From Calothrix sp. MO_192.B10 (GTDB lineage: Bacteria; Cyanobacteriota; Cyanobacteriia; Cyanobacteriales; Nostocaceae), in NCBI GenBank assembly GCA_030065055.1, contig JASJDS010000074.1:1-64000 (forward strand): a DNA stretch of 64,000 nucleotides, read 5' to 3'. Positions within the stretch are counted from its first letter, which is position 1, and each line of letters opens with the position of its first letter. The notes beneath the pieces are model-generated. The model was not told where the DNA came from, made no database searches, and saw only the letters and a program-made list of their open reading frames with translations. Shown in pieces: positions 26,820 to 35,609 of the stretch. The position numbers were made by a program, and so were the translations under genes.

Positions 26820-28339
26820 TTCTTCTTCTCCTCCTTGAAAGCAGGAGTGACTGCAAAGTTCATCCGTACCATCCCACCAGGCTCTAAACGTACCAGGCGA
26901 GATTGGCTATTGCGTTCCCGGAAACGGGTATTAGGAGCAAGGCTATACCCAGGTAAGCTGCTAAGATCGAGAACCCCTACATGGGCACCAGGTAACACAT
27001 TAGCTACGGAAAACATACCATTAGCATCAGTAGTTATACGGTTGCCATTTTCCAAGAAAATCACCGCATTGGGAACTCCAGGCTCGCCCGCTTGTTGTTC
27101 GCCATCAAAATTTTTATCCACAAACACGCGACCGATGATTGTGCCGTAATTAGAGGCAATTCCCGATTTGATTCTCATTAAATGAATTGCAGGACCATCT
27201 TGAACTGCAAAATCATTGTCAGTACGTTGGGCATTGACAACTGCCGTATTTTGACCAGAACCACGCAGGGCATCGGGGGTTAATCGAGCTGCATAGACAA
27301 TATTCAGGGTTTTTCCCGTATCTATAGTGGCTGAAGTTCTAAAAAATACTTGCTGTCCCTTACTCTCAGTAGTTACGGTGACAGACTGCTCATCAATCTC
27401 CCCCCTAACAGACTTAGGTATAAATCTAAACCCTGTGGGGAAAGTATCAGTAACCACCACATTATCTAAACCCGTATCCCCTTGGTTTTTCAGGGAAAGG
27501 CGGTAAATCACAGTATCTCCCGGTTCTGCCGTAGCGCGATCGCCCGTTTTCGTAATCCGCAGCTGATCGGCTTGACACAACCCCATGTCTAAATTTAATG
27601 GTAATAAAGATAACCCAATTTTTTCCGCATCAGCTACTGATACCTGGTCAGTAAGTTGGGTGTCACCTTGGAGACTAATGGGGGTACCATCTATGGAAGT
27701 AGCACTATACTGAAGAAGATTATTAGTATTACTAGTAATTTCCAGCTTGATTCGTCGCTGGGTATAGATAGAAGAATTTGCTGGAGGATTAACCACTAAA
27801 ATATATGTTCTACCTATATCTGTTTGTCCTTTACTAGTATCAAATAAGAAGTTATAAAAACCTTGGTCGGCGTTAGTCAGGGGAAAGGGATTAATATTAG
27901 TGGTATTAGGACTAATACCCAGAGAAACACCATTATTAGGAATATCAGGAACCTCGGTAGTTGTGAGGTCAGTTAAATTTCCTAGTTGCGTTCCTGTGGC
28001 ATCATTGGGATCTGGATCGTAAAGAGCAACGGTAAAACCCTGATAATCGGGTAGCAGTTGTCCATTACAACCTAAAATCTGTCCTAGGGGGTCAATTAAT
28101 GATTCCCCAGTAGTAGCATTTAACTGGGTAGAACTAGATGTAAAACTATAATTACTGGAAGGGTCTGTATAAGTGTAGGCAGCTTGGTTAACAAAGGATT
28201 TGGTTGCAGTTGAAGTAGTAATTTGAGCAGAAGCAGATATGGGACTGTGTAAGAAACCCCCTACCGCCAGAGTTGCAGCAAACCGCTTTAACCAGCCCCT
28301 ACCAAAATGAGTTTGGTTCTGCGAACTTGGACGACGCAC
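26816..28339 (-). CDS. Secreted DUF11 / SdrD-B protein, first gene of the coupled set
   Basis: A 507-residue exported protein starting at a GTG, with TAGGAG about eight bases upstream. The signal peptide ends near ASA-QI (about residue 38). Residues about 255-370 form a DUF11 domain (LRITKTGDRATAEPGDTVIY) and 396-470 an SdrD B-like domain (GRVFVDKNFDGEQQAGEPG). Its N-terminal region, with VNQAAYTYTDPSS, resembles the start of the 874-residue protein (NTATATYQDPNNP). The stop overlaps the barrel gene's start (ATGA), implying the product is made in step with the barrel and may be its partner. No enzymatic motif. Confidence 0.82.
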   Translation of the reverse strand: MRRPSSQNQTHFGRGWLKRFAATLAVGGFLHSPISASAQITTSTATKSFVNQAAYTYTDPSSNYSFTSSSTQLNATTGESLIDPLGQILGCNGQLLPDYQGFTVALYDPDPNDATGTQLGNLTDLTTTEVPDIPNNGVSLGISPNTTNINPFPLTNADQGFYNFLFDTSKGQTDIGRTYILVVNPPANSSIYTQRRIKLEITSNTNNLLQYSATSIDGTPISLQGDTQLTDQVSVADAEKIGLSLLPLNLDMGLCQADQLRITKTGDRATAEPGDTVIYRLSLKNQGDTGLDNVVVTDTFPTGFRFIPKSVRGEIDEQSVTVTTESKGQQVFFRTSATIDTGKTLNIVYAARLTPDALRGSGQNTAVVNAQRTDNDFAVQDGPAIHLMRIKSGIASNYGTIIGRVFVDKNFDGEQQAGEPGVPNAVIFLENGNRITTDANGMFSVANVLPGAHVGVLDLSSLPGYSLAPNTRFRERNSQSRLVRLEPGGMVRMNFAVTPAFKEEKKK

Positions 28340-28606
28340 GGTTTTTCTCCTACTAAGACTTGACGGTTCGTGGAATTGCAGCTAGAGATGTTGCATTGCA
28401 ACACCTCCATCCATTACTGCATTCAGAACCGTTAAATTTTGCTGCGGTAGAGATGTTACACCCCATGTGAGAGGAAAGAGTGAAGTAGTAGGGGCGCAAG
28501 GCTTGCGCCCTGGAGTGAAGGAGTGAAGAATTAAAAACTCCTAAACCGTCAACTATCAACTGTCAACTACCAACCATCAACTCCTAACTCCCTATTAAAA
28601 TAAGTC
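28340..28606. other. 267-bp gap within the surface cluster
   Basis: No gene. It holds a short palindrome, GGGGCGCAAGGCTTGCGCCC at about 28491-28510 (perfect 10-bp arms), and repeats of the TCAACTA type near 28548-28580. The hairpin could terminate the upstream gene or attenuate transcription into the coupled set. Confidence 0.5.
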
Positions 28607-29176
28607 TTAGCGTACTTGTAGCTGGTATGTGCCTTTAACTGCGCCCTTCGCAGCAACAGATTCGCCGAAGTTCCAACGGATGTTAGTGTATTTTTCTGCT
28701 GGTGCGGGAACTGTTTTAAATGTACCGTCTTCTTGCCTAACTTTGATGGTGGGGTTTTCTACAAAGCTCTTACCTTTATCAATACTGTAGGTAATCTTCG
28801 CACCTTTGTTAGCATTCACGGTAGCAGATTTCAACACATACTTCATCCCTTGGGGAATTGGTTGATTGATCACAAGACCCTTAACAGCTTTGTCGCCATT
28901 GTTAGCACCACTAACTGTATAGCGTAGTATATCTCCTGGTTGGACAGTAGCTTGACCTTCTAATGCTTTCCAAGTAACCTTTTGCTTACCTTGGGCATCT
29001 TTAGCAACCATTTTCTTAGCTGCATCTAGACGCAACTGAACTACACCCTTTTTAGCATTTTGTGCGATCGCAGAACCACCGGGCAATAAATTAGCAACTA
29101 CGGGGATTTGAGTAGCAAAGGAAACACTAGCAACTAATGCTAAAGCACTTAAACCTGCAATGGAAAAACGTTTCAT
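28607..29176 (-). CDS. Small secreted DUF11-like protein
   Basis: A 189-residue exported protein. The ATG at 29176 has AAGGTGAT upstream and gives a classic signal peptide (MKRFSIAGLSALALVASVSF, cleaved near AIA-QN at about residue 39). The mature part is a single Ig-like module: LEGQATVQPGDILRYTVSGA, then KGLVINQPIPQGMKYVLKSA, matching the DUF11 pattern. A basic region with many Lys precedes it. It ends in GTYQLQVR. Position between the large first gene and the coupled set suggests the same surface structure. Role unknown. Confidence 0.8.
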   Translation of the reverse strand: MKRFSIAGLSALALVASVSFATQIPVVANLLPGGSAIAQNAKKGVVQLRLDAAKKMVAKDAQGKQKVTWKALEGQATVQPGDILRYTVSGANNGDKAVKGLVINQPIPQGMKYVLKSATVNANKGAKITYSIDKGKSFVENPTIKVRQEDGTFKTVPAPAEKYTNIRWNFGESVAAKGAVKGTYQLQVR

Positions 29177-29290
29177 GGAAATCACCTTGTGTAACGACTT
29201 GAATATTTGCAATCAATGAAATCTGGTATGGAGTGGGGAACACCTCATTTTAAGAGATGTTCCTAACTACGGGCTGACAACAGCAACTAA

Positions 29291-31915
29291 CTACGGAGTA
29301 ACGTTATTTTCAACTTCACGCTGGAAGGTAAATACTTTTTCCTGTCCAGGTCCAATCACAACGTTGAGGTATTTCACCACATACATAGTGATTTCAGGTT
29401 GTTCTGTGTTAGTTTGAGGCTTGTTAGGAGGTTCTAGTTCACCAGTGTAGAATTCTACCTCTCCCCCATCAGCACCAATAGCACCATTAACGTGGGTGGT
29501 ATCCATGAAGGTGTTATTATCGTTGTCTAGTGCCCAGTTGTTAGAACCACCGTAGTTCTTATTAGTACCATCCTCAGTAATTGTTACATTTTGGGCATCC
29601 AGAATTATGTTATCTGTACCATTTTGTGGTTCAGAGATGTTCTTAGCTGTAATCTTGTAAGCAATCTTATCACCAGGAGCAGGTGTTTTCGGATTACTAT
29701 CGAAGGTTGGCTGAGAACCATCATCTGGTACAATTGCAGATTCTTTGACTAACTTCAAGTAGCCAGTGTATACCTGGTCAATGGTAATGTTGTTCGGATC
29801 TTCACCACTTTGGAATCCAGCAGTTGTACCATCTTCAACATAAGCAGTGATTGGTACTGGGAAGCCCCTAAGCATATCGTCATCGGTAGAAAGTTTAGTA
29901 CCATCTGGTAAATCTACTTCCACCGCGTAGGGAGCATCCTTTGTGGTGTCACCTCCAGGATTTGAGGCTACATTATCAATCCGAACTGGATTAGTTGCGC
30001 TAATTGGGTTCCCATCAACAGTACCTACCCCTGACTGGAAAGCAAATTCTTTTCCACCAGCACCATCGTCTTGATATTTGTAAACTGCTGATAAACTACC
30101 ACTAGATATTGTGACTAAGGTATCATCAGGTAAATCAGTTGCAGTTTCTGGTGGTGTGGGTATGAGAGAGATATTAGCATCAGTACCACCAGTATTTCGG
30201 ACTGTATTGTTAAAACCAACACCATCTGGATTGATGGTTGAACCAGGTGCAGTACCTGCTGGTATTAATGCCGACTGGTTGGTAAAGTCTTTATTGTTGT
30301 CACCTTCAGACTCTGCTGCTGGCTTGTCCTTGGGACCATTCAATACTGATACAGCTGCTGGGGTAGTAATCTGAATCAGGTTGATCTCACCATTACCATC
30401 ATTAGCAGTACCCTCGTTATTGTTCCCTGTGTCAACATCACCATTGGGGATAGAACTAGGATCATCTATATAACCATCGTCAACATCAGCATCGGGGATA
30501 AAGGTATCTGGAGCAGTGGGAACATCAGGGAGAATATCATCATCAGCACCATCACCAGGGAAGTTAGTACCGTTGTAGTTACTGGGAGTTTGGTCACCAG
30601 ATTCGTCGTAAACAGGATTGTTATTGGGACTAGAACCGAATAACTGAGCAATGTTAGCAACATCTACAGTAGCAGCTGCACTGGTTACTTTTAATTGGAT
30701 GTTGAAACCAGAAACTGTTGTGTTGGTGTTAACGCTACCAGTTTTGATAAAACCAACACGTTTTACAGCTCCAAGACTTGCTGGTGCTGTTGTGGAGAAT
30801 TTTTTCCACGCAGCTTTATGAGCATCTGTGGTAACGGCATCTTCTGTATATACTGCTTCCCAACCATTAGGAACGTTAGTTGGTGCTGCTGCTAGTTCTG
30901 TATCTTTGGGAATAGCATCAGAAATTAAGATATATTTGCCATCTGTACCATCAACATTGATAGTTGTACCTTCCAAAGCTGAGGGAGTCAGTCCATTACC
31001 AGTGACATCATTACCCTCTACTCGCAAACTCAATTCATAATCTATGGTATCGTCTTGTGGACCAGCAGCACCAGTGGAAGTTTGATTACCACGAGTCTTC
31101 AAGACTGTAGCTAAAGAGTAGTTGATCAGGTTAGAGTCTACAGTTACTTCCTGAGTAGCACTAGCCTCACGAGTCCCGTTAACAGGTACACCAGCAGTTT
31201 CACCAGGATCACCATCAGGATTATCTACCGTATAAACGTCATTAGGAGTGTCGTTCCGTGAGATGTTCTGATCGTTTCCGGATGGTGTATTACCTAATTG
31301 CAGGGAGATTACATCCTCATTAGCTGCTCCTGTAACTTTAACAGCTACCCTTACCAGAACAGACCCATTAGCAGGAATTGAGTTGGTTGTAAAGTTACCA
31401 TTGTCAACAGCTACCCAATTTGTGCCACCATCGTAACTAATTTGTACAGCAGCATTCACAGGAGTAGCAGCAGTATCTGGTACAGGTTCTAGTACACCAT
31501 TACCTTGTATCTGAGGCTGGTTGGGAATACGAATCTTGGTGGGGTCATTACCAACGTTCTTGACGGTGTAGTTGTAATAAATAACGTCGCCGTTGTTAAT
31601 CGTACCATCCGCAGCACCTGTACCATCACTACCGTTATCAGCCTGAAATTCTGTACCATTAGCGGTGACAGTCACACCCGCAACTTCAGCAATGGTAATG
31701 ACCACTTCATTAGAAGTCGCGTTCAGTGTTTCGTTAGGATTGTTGGGGTCTTGGTAGGTAGCAGTTGCGGTGTTTTTAATTTCTGTACCCGCTGCGGTAC
31801 CGTCCGCTAATGCAGGAGCAACAAATTGAAATACTCCACTGGTGATGAAAGCTGTAGCTACCAAAGAACGGTAGACTCTGGATGCGTTTTTCGAGATTTT
31901 TTGAGTACGTGCCAT
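29291..31915 (-). CDS. Large secreted DUF11-type surface protein, cluster leader
   Basis: An 874-residue exported, acidic protein. I use the ATG at 31915 because the signal peptide then begins MARTQKISKNASRVYRS and is cleaved near ALA-DG (about residue 38); a TTG at 31936 would only extend it. The chain is a series of beta-rich Ig-like modules with DUF11 features (TATATYQDPNNP, DVIYYNYTVKNVGNDP, GDKIAYKITAKNISEP), many Asp/Asn/Gly-rich loops that could bind calcium, and no enzymatic motif. It is the first gene of the minus-strand surface cluster, 114 bp ahead of the 189-residue gene. Probably an extracellular or outer-envelope structural protein. Confidence 0.8.
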   Translation of the reverse strand: MARTQKISKNASRVYRSLVATAFITSGVFQFVAPALADGTAAGTEIKNTATATYQDPNNPNETLNATSNEVVITIAEVAGVTVTANGTEFQADNGSDGTGAADGTINNGDVIYYNYTVKNVGNDPTKIRIPNQPQIQGNGVLEPVPDTAATPVNAAVQISYDGGTNWVAVDNGNFTTNSIPANGSVLVRVAVKVTGAANEDVISLQLGNTPSGNDQNISRNDTPNDVYTVDNPDGDPGETAGVPVNGTREASATQEVTVDSNLINYSLATVLKTRGNQTSTGAAGPQDDTIDYELSLRVEGNDVTGNGLTPSALEGTTINVDGTDGKYILISDAIPKDTELAAAPTNVPNGWEAVYTEDAVTTDAHKAAWKKFSTTAPASLGAVKRVGFIKTGSVNTNTTVSGFNIQLKVTSAAATVDVANIAQLFGSSPNNNPVYDESGDQTPSNYNGTNFPGDGADDDILPDVPTAPDTFIPDADVDDGYIDDPSSIPNGDVDTGNNNEGTANDGNGEINLIQITTPAAVSVLNGPKDKPAAESEGDNNKDFTNQSALIPAGTAPGSTINPDGVGFNNTVRNTGGTDANISLIPTPPETATDLPDDTLVTISSGSLSAVYKYQDDGAGGKEFAFQSGVGTVDGNPISATNPVRIDNVASNPGGDTTKDAPYAVEVDLPDGTKLSTDDDMLRGFPVPITAYVEDGTTAGFQSGEDPNNITIDQVYTGYLKLVKESAIVPDDGSQPTFDSNPKTPAPGDKIAYKITAKNISEPQNGTDNIILDAQNVTITEDGTNKNYGGSNNWALDNDNNTFMDTTHVNGAIGADGGEVEFYTGELEPPNKPQTNTEQPEITMYVVKYLNVVIGPGQEKVFTFQREVENNVTP

Positions 31916-31936
31916 AATAGTTATGTATTTGTGCAA

Positions 31937-32370
31937 TCAAATTGTGTCCTGTGTTAGCGCACAGGATTTTTTCTTAACAATTCATCTAAATTATTGTCAG
32001 AATTGCCAAGTCAAACGAACTAAAACAAACTAACTGTGGTTACTAGTGTTTACTTGGCAGACTTCCCCTACTCACTTAAATAAAATAAAACAAGTGTTTT
32101 TGTTGGCATTAGATAGTTTTTTGTTCGGGTTGGTTTTAACTTACCCACAAAACCCGACAAACGTAACAATCTCCTAACCGAACACTTTATCGACCAATCA
32201 ATTCATCTTTTGTAGGAAGATTTGATTTAATCGCAAAGACAATCTAACTCGAATGTTGGAAGAAGGACTTCGGTACATACACGAAAAATGATGGATACCT
32301 GACTGCGAGGAACTTACGGAGAATTATGGCAACAAAACATAATGATTAACGCTCTTTTCAATCGAGTGCA
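31937..32370. other. Gap between surface cluster and IS630-like gene
   Basis: About 430 bp, AT-rich, without a gene. It must hold the promoter for the minus-strand surface cluster and the leader of the plus-strand HTH gene. I could not identify convincing -35/-10 pairs for the cluster. Confidence 0.4.
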
Positions 32371-32403
32371 ATACACCTATAATTGATTTATGACTGGGTG
32401 TAT
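32371..32403. promoter_or_regulatory. Inverted repeat around TATAAT upstream of the HTH gene
   Basis: Perfect 7-bp arms ATACACC (32371-32377) and GGTGTAT (32397-32403) bracket TATAAT at 32378-32383, ending 14 bp before the ATG of the HTH gene. This is the layout of a promoter covered by an autoregulatory operator, or alternatively a remnant of a transposon end. No clear -35 box is visible. Confidence 0.45.
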
Positions 32404-32416
32404 CGAGATATAAAAA

Positions 32417-32809
32417 ATGAAAGCTTACTCTGATGACGTACGTCAGAAAATTATTAAATCTTATATTAACCGTGAAGGTTCATATAGAGAATTAGCACAT
32501 AGATTTGATGTGAGCCTGAGTTTTATACAAACATTAATCAATCGGTTTCAAGATACAGGTAGGATTGAAACTCTACCACATGGTGGCGGCAAAAAACCAA
32601 AAATAAATCAGCACAATTTAGATATTCTGAAAAAAATTGTTAGAGAAAATAAAAATATAAAAACAACAGAAATCTGTGAATTATTTTATGCAGAAACCAA
32701 GATTAAAGTTAGTCAAGCTACCATTACAAGGGCTTTACGAAAATTAAAGCTAATCGAAAATAACAATATTTCGCGCCAAAAAGTAAGATATGGAAGAGGC
32801 AAGAAATAA
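32417..32809 (+). CDS. Orphan IS630/Tc1-type helix-turn-helix protein
   Basis: A 130-residue basic protein with a winged or paired HTH: residues 1-50 (YSDDVRQKIIKSYINREGSY, then LAHRFDVSLSFIQTLINRF) and a second HTH at about 65-115 ending QATITRALRKLKLIE. This is the N-terminal DNA-binding half (OrfA) of IS630-family transposases, which normally continue, often by frameshift, into a DDE catalytic domain. No DDE sequence follows in any frame, so it is either an IS remnant or a solo DNA-binding protein. A 10-bp inverted pair, GTGCAATACA at 32366-32375 and its complement at 33063-33072, might mark old ends. Confidence 0.7.
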   Translation: MKAYSDDVRQKIIKSYINREGSYRELAHRFDVSLSFIQTLINRFQDTGRIETLPHGGGKKPKINQHNLDILKKIVRENKNIKTTEICELFYAETKIKVSQATITRALRKLKLIENNNISRQKVRYGRGKK

Positions 32810-33756
32810 AATATAAGCTTGAGCAATATATGATAATAATCAATTTCAAACTTAACATTTATTGGTTAATCAAGCCTGAAACTCTACTGCAATATTATCT
32901 AGAACATAGGTCAGGTTATTAAAAAGAGAAAAAAGGCGGCGATCGCTACCATACATTGAATTGACATTCTATCAGTCCATACAGTGATAAAAAGTAATTC
33001 TGAAAGTTATTACAACTATTAGGTAAACAGGTGTTTAATCGTGGTTCAATCACTGTGGATGTTGTATTGCACCCAATTGACAAGCCAATAAAGCAATATT
33101 TTCAGTGTTATCACTAGCATTACAATACAGCCTATCTTATTTAAATCAAATAAGCCAGTTGTATTTGGCTGATATTTTTTCTATAATCCTGACTAGGAAA
33201 GAGCTACAGCCCTCCAATCAAATAAAATTATTAGTTGTACCTATTGAATCTATAGATAAGAGTTTATACTTAGAGATAAACTTATAATTAAGTATAAAAG
33301 TTATTTATGCAATTACCGTGTTTGCTTAATAATTTGTTACTTAATCTGAACTTACTCCTTAAACCCTTGCCACACAATCAATCTAGCAAAAGCATGTAAG
33401 TATGAACCTACCCATGCGACCTAAGTTTTTAAGAGCATATTCATGGTATAATAGTAAACTTACTTAAAAGCTTCAAGTTCCCAACCCCAGACCCTTTGGA
33501 AATTTGTACCTAGTAAGAGTGATTCAAAAAATCTTGAAAGCGCCCCCACAAGGGGGAAGTCAAAAGTCAAAAGTCACGCATTCAAAAGTATTAAACCCCC
33601 TCCCTACTAATGAAAGAAACACTCAAAATTAAAAAGGTCGATTTTATAAGGGTTTTAGCTGGTGTTTCTTAAGAGTAGCTCTGGTACAGATCTAGTTCTT
33701 TTTGCCTGGGGGAACTTCAGTTGAATCAGCATGACCCTAAAAAATTCAAGGAGATA
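32810..33756. other. AT-rich intergenic region without recognised genes
   Basis: About 950 bp. It holds the possible right IS end at 33063-33072, a 7-bp-period repeat of GTCAAAA at about 33559-33575, and a CCCCCACAAGGGGG palindrome at about 33542. A 60-codon frame at 33105 has no ribosome site or recognisable protein and I do not call it. Confidence 0.45.
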
Positions 33757-33783
33757 TAGAGACGTAGCAATGCTACGTCTCTA
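33757..33783. repeat. Hairpin TAGAGACGTAGCA / TGCTACGTCTCTA, second copy
   Basis: A perfect 27-bp palindrome with the same arms as the one at 7660-7688, differing only in the central base. It lies about 90 bp downstream of the minus-strand glycosyltransferase gene and could terminate it. Confidence 0.8.
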
Positions 33784-33870
33784 CAAACAATTGGCAGGCA
33801 AATGAGGGGTCTTGCATCCAATTCGCCACAGGATTATTTCTTAAAATTGGGGATGCTCCCCTATCCACCA

Positions 33871-34884
33871 TTACTTATTATTCTTCGTCACTACTTCCCT
33901 AACTCGATAAATAGGGCGACTTTGGGATTCGTGGTAAGTCCGCATTAACAACTCTGCCAATAAACCAAAGCAAAATAGTTGTATCCCAGTGACTAACAAT
34001 AGCACCGCTAAAGTTAGCAAGGGGCGATTGCCAATTTCCTGATGCTCGTAGATTTTAATATAAGTCAAGTAAATAGCGATCGCACCTCCAGAAAAAGTAG
34101 AAACCACACCCAAAAGCCCAAAAACGTGCATGGGACGGGTGAGAAACTTTTTCATAAATACAATGGTTAATAAATCCATCAATACCCGGAAGGTACGGGA
34201 TAAACCATATTTACTACTACCAAAGCGGCGGGAATGGTGTTTTACCTTAACTTCGGCAATTCTCGCCCCTTCGATGTAAGCTAACACTGGCAGAAAGCGG
34301 TGTAATTCACCATAGAGATTCATATCCCGAACTAAATCTGTACTGTAAGCCTTGAGGGAACAACCATAGTCATGAATCTTCACCCCAGTCAGGCGGCGAA
34401 TTAACCAGTTAGCAATTTTAGAAGGAAGTAACCGCGTCAAAGCTTTATCTTGGCGTTTTTCCCGCCAACCGCTCACCAAATCGTAACCCTCATCTAACTT
34501 TGCCAGCATCATGGGTATATCTGAGGGGTCATTTTGCAAATCCGCATCTAAAGTAACGATCGCCCTACCTATGGCATAATTAAAACCAGCCGCCATTGCC
34601 GCCGTTTGCCCATAATTACGCCGCAAAATCACCGCTTTTACATCCCCACGGATGGGTCCCTGTTCCTTGAGGAACTGCACCGAACCATCAACAGAACCAT
34701 CATCCACGCAGATAATTTCATAACTTAACTGACTCGCCTGTAAAGTAGATGCGATCGCCTCCAACAAATGTGGTAGACTTTCTACCTCATCCTTAATTGG
34801 CACCACCACCGAAACATCAGGTATAGAAGAAGATAATCCCCTATCTTCTCCCAAAATCCCATTAGCAACTAACTCACTCCTCAT
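33871..34884 (-). CDS. GT2 family glycosyltransferase, DPM1/GtrB-like, with two membrane helices
   Basis: A 337-residue protein. An N-terminal GT-A domain has VSVVVPIKDEVESLPHLLE, a DDGS motif near 61-64, and the metal/nucleotide motif Asp113-Ala-Asp115 within TLDADLQNDP. Two hydrophobic helices follow (about 250-275 and 290-315). This is the architecture of enzymes that load a sugar onto polyprenyl phosphate (GtrB, ArnC). Donor and acceptor are not evident. Its ATG overlaps the NlpC/P60 stop in an ATGA, so the two are translated together, linking a cell-wall hydrolase with envelope sugar transfer. Confidence 0.88.
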   Translation of the reverse strand: MRSELVANGILGEDRGLSSSIPDVSVVVPIKDEVESLPHLLEAIASTLQASQLSYEIICVDDGSVDGSVQFLKEQGPIRGDVKAVILRRNYGQTAAMAAGFNYAIGRAIVTLDADLQNDPSDIPMMLAKLDEGYDLVSGWREKRQDKALTRLLPSKIANWLIRRLTGVKIHDYGCSLKAYSTDLVRDMNLYGELHRFLPVLAYIEGARIAEVKVKHHSRRFGSSKYGLSRTFRVLMDLLTIVFMKKFLTRPMHVFGLLGVVSTFSGGAIAIYLTYIKIYEHQEIGNRPLLTLAVLLLVTGIQLFCFGLLAELLMRTYHESQSRPIYRVREVVTKNNK

Positions 34885-35597
34885 TCTTCGTGTCCTTCGC
34901 GCCTTTGCGGTTCATAACTCTTGACAACCCTACCAGCACCACGTAACTGCTGATAATAAGACCGACTTACCTCGTCACCTTGTTCCGAAAGTATATCAAT
35001 ACCAATACCATTTCGCCCTTTATCTATACCCGAACTGTGGATATACTTGCCATCTCCTAAGTAAAGTCCCACATGATCTGCCTTCTTAGGTGTGCCAAAA
35101 AACACTAAATCTCCAGGTTCTAATTCTGCCATCTCAATGGGCTGAAGAAAATCTTCCTGTTGGTAACTATCCCGAGGTATCCAAATACCAGCAGAAACAA
35201 ACGCCGCCTGCATCAAACCAGAACAATCATAATTGGGTCCTGTTGTACCGCCCCAAAGGTAATAATTCGGTTGTTCCATAGCTTGGTGAATAAAGCTAAT
35301 TACCTGGGGTAATAATTGTTTAATCTCCCCTGCATTTAATAATGTAGCTTGATAAGTTACAGTAGCAGATTGTAAGTAATTTAAATCCGTTACAGATAAA
35401 TACCCTGGATAATCATCTTCACATAAACACACCTGCACAGAAGTTGCATCACTTGCCACAATCCGTAAGTGTCTGCCAGTTGCAGCTTGAGTGACTAAAC
35501 TTTTACACTCAGGAGAACCATATACATTCAAGTTCGCTAAACACTGGTACTCAACTGCTTGGAAATTAGATATTTGGGATTTTAGATTAAGGGACAT
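34881..35597 (-). CDS. NlpC/P60 cell-wall endopeptidase with SH3-like domain
   Basis: A 238-residue protein using the ATG at 35597. Residues about 12-85 form a bacterial SH3-like domain, and about 95-230 the NlpC/P60 cysteine peptidase: Cys125 in NYDCSG, His175 in ADHVGLYLG, and His187 in KYIHSSG as third residue. It closely resembles the cyanobacterial gamma-D-glutamyl-diamino-acid endopeptidases of known structure, which trim peptidoglycan stem peptides or recycled muropeptides. No signal peptide is evident, favouring a cytosolic recycling role. The start lies only 12 bp from the start of the divergent serine hydrolase gene. Confidence 0.9.
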   Translation of the reverse strand: MSLNLKSQISNFQAVEYQCLANLNVYGSPECKSLVTQAATGRHLRIVASDATSVQVCLCEDDYPGYLSVTDLNYLQSATVTYQATLLNAGEIKQLLPQVISFIHQAMEQPNYYLWGGTTGPNYDCSGLMQAAFVSAGIWIPRDSYQQEDFLQPIEMAELEPGDLVFFGTPKKADHVGLYLGDGKYIHSSGIDKGRNGIGIDILSEQGDEVSRSYYQQLRGAGRVVKSYEPQRREGHEE

Positions 35598-35609
35598 CCG
35601 AGAATTACA

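Noticed and set aside
32810-33870. Second half (DDE domain) of an IS630 transposase
   Set aside because: No frame on either strand shows a DDE-type sequence in this region.
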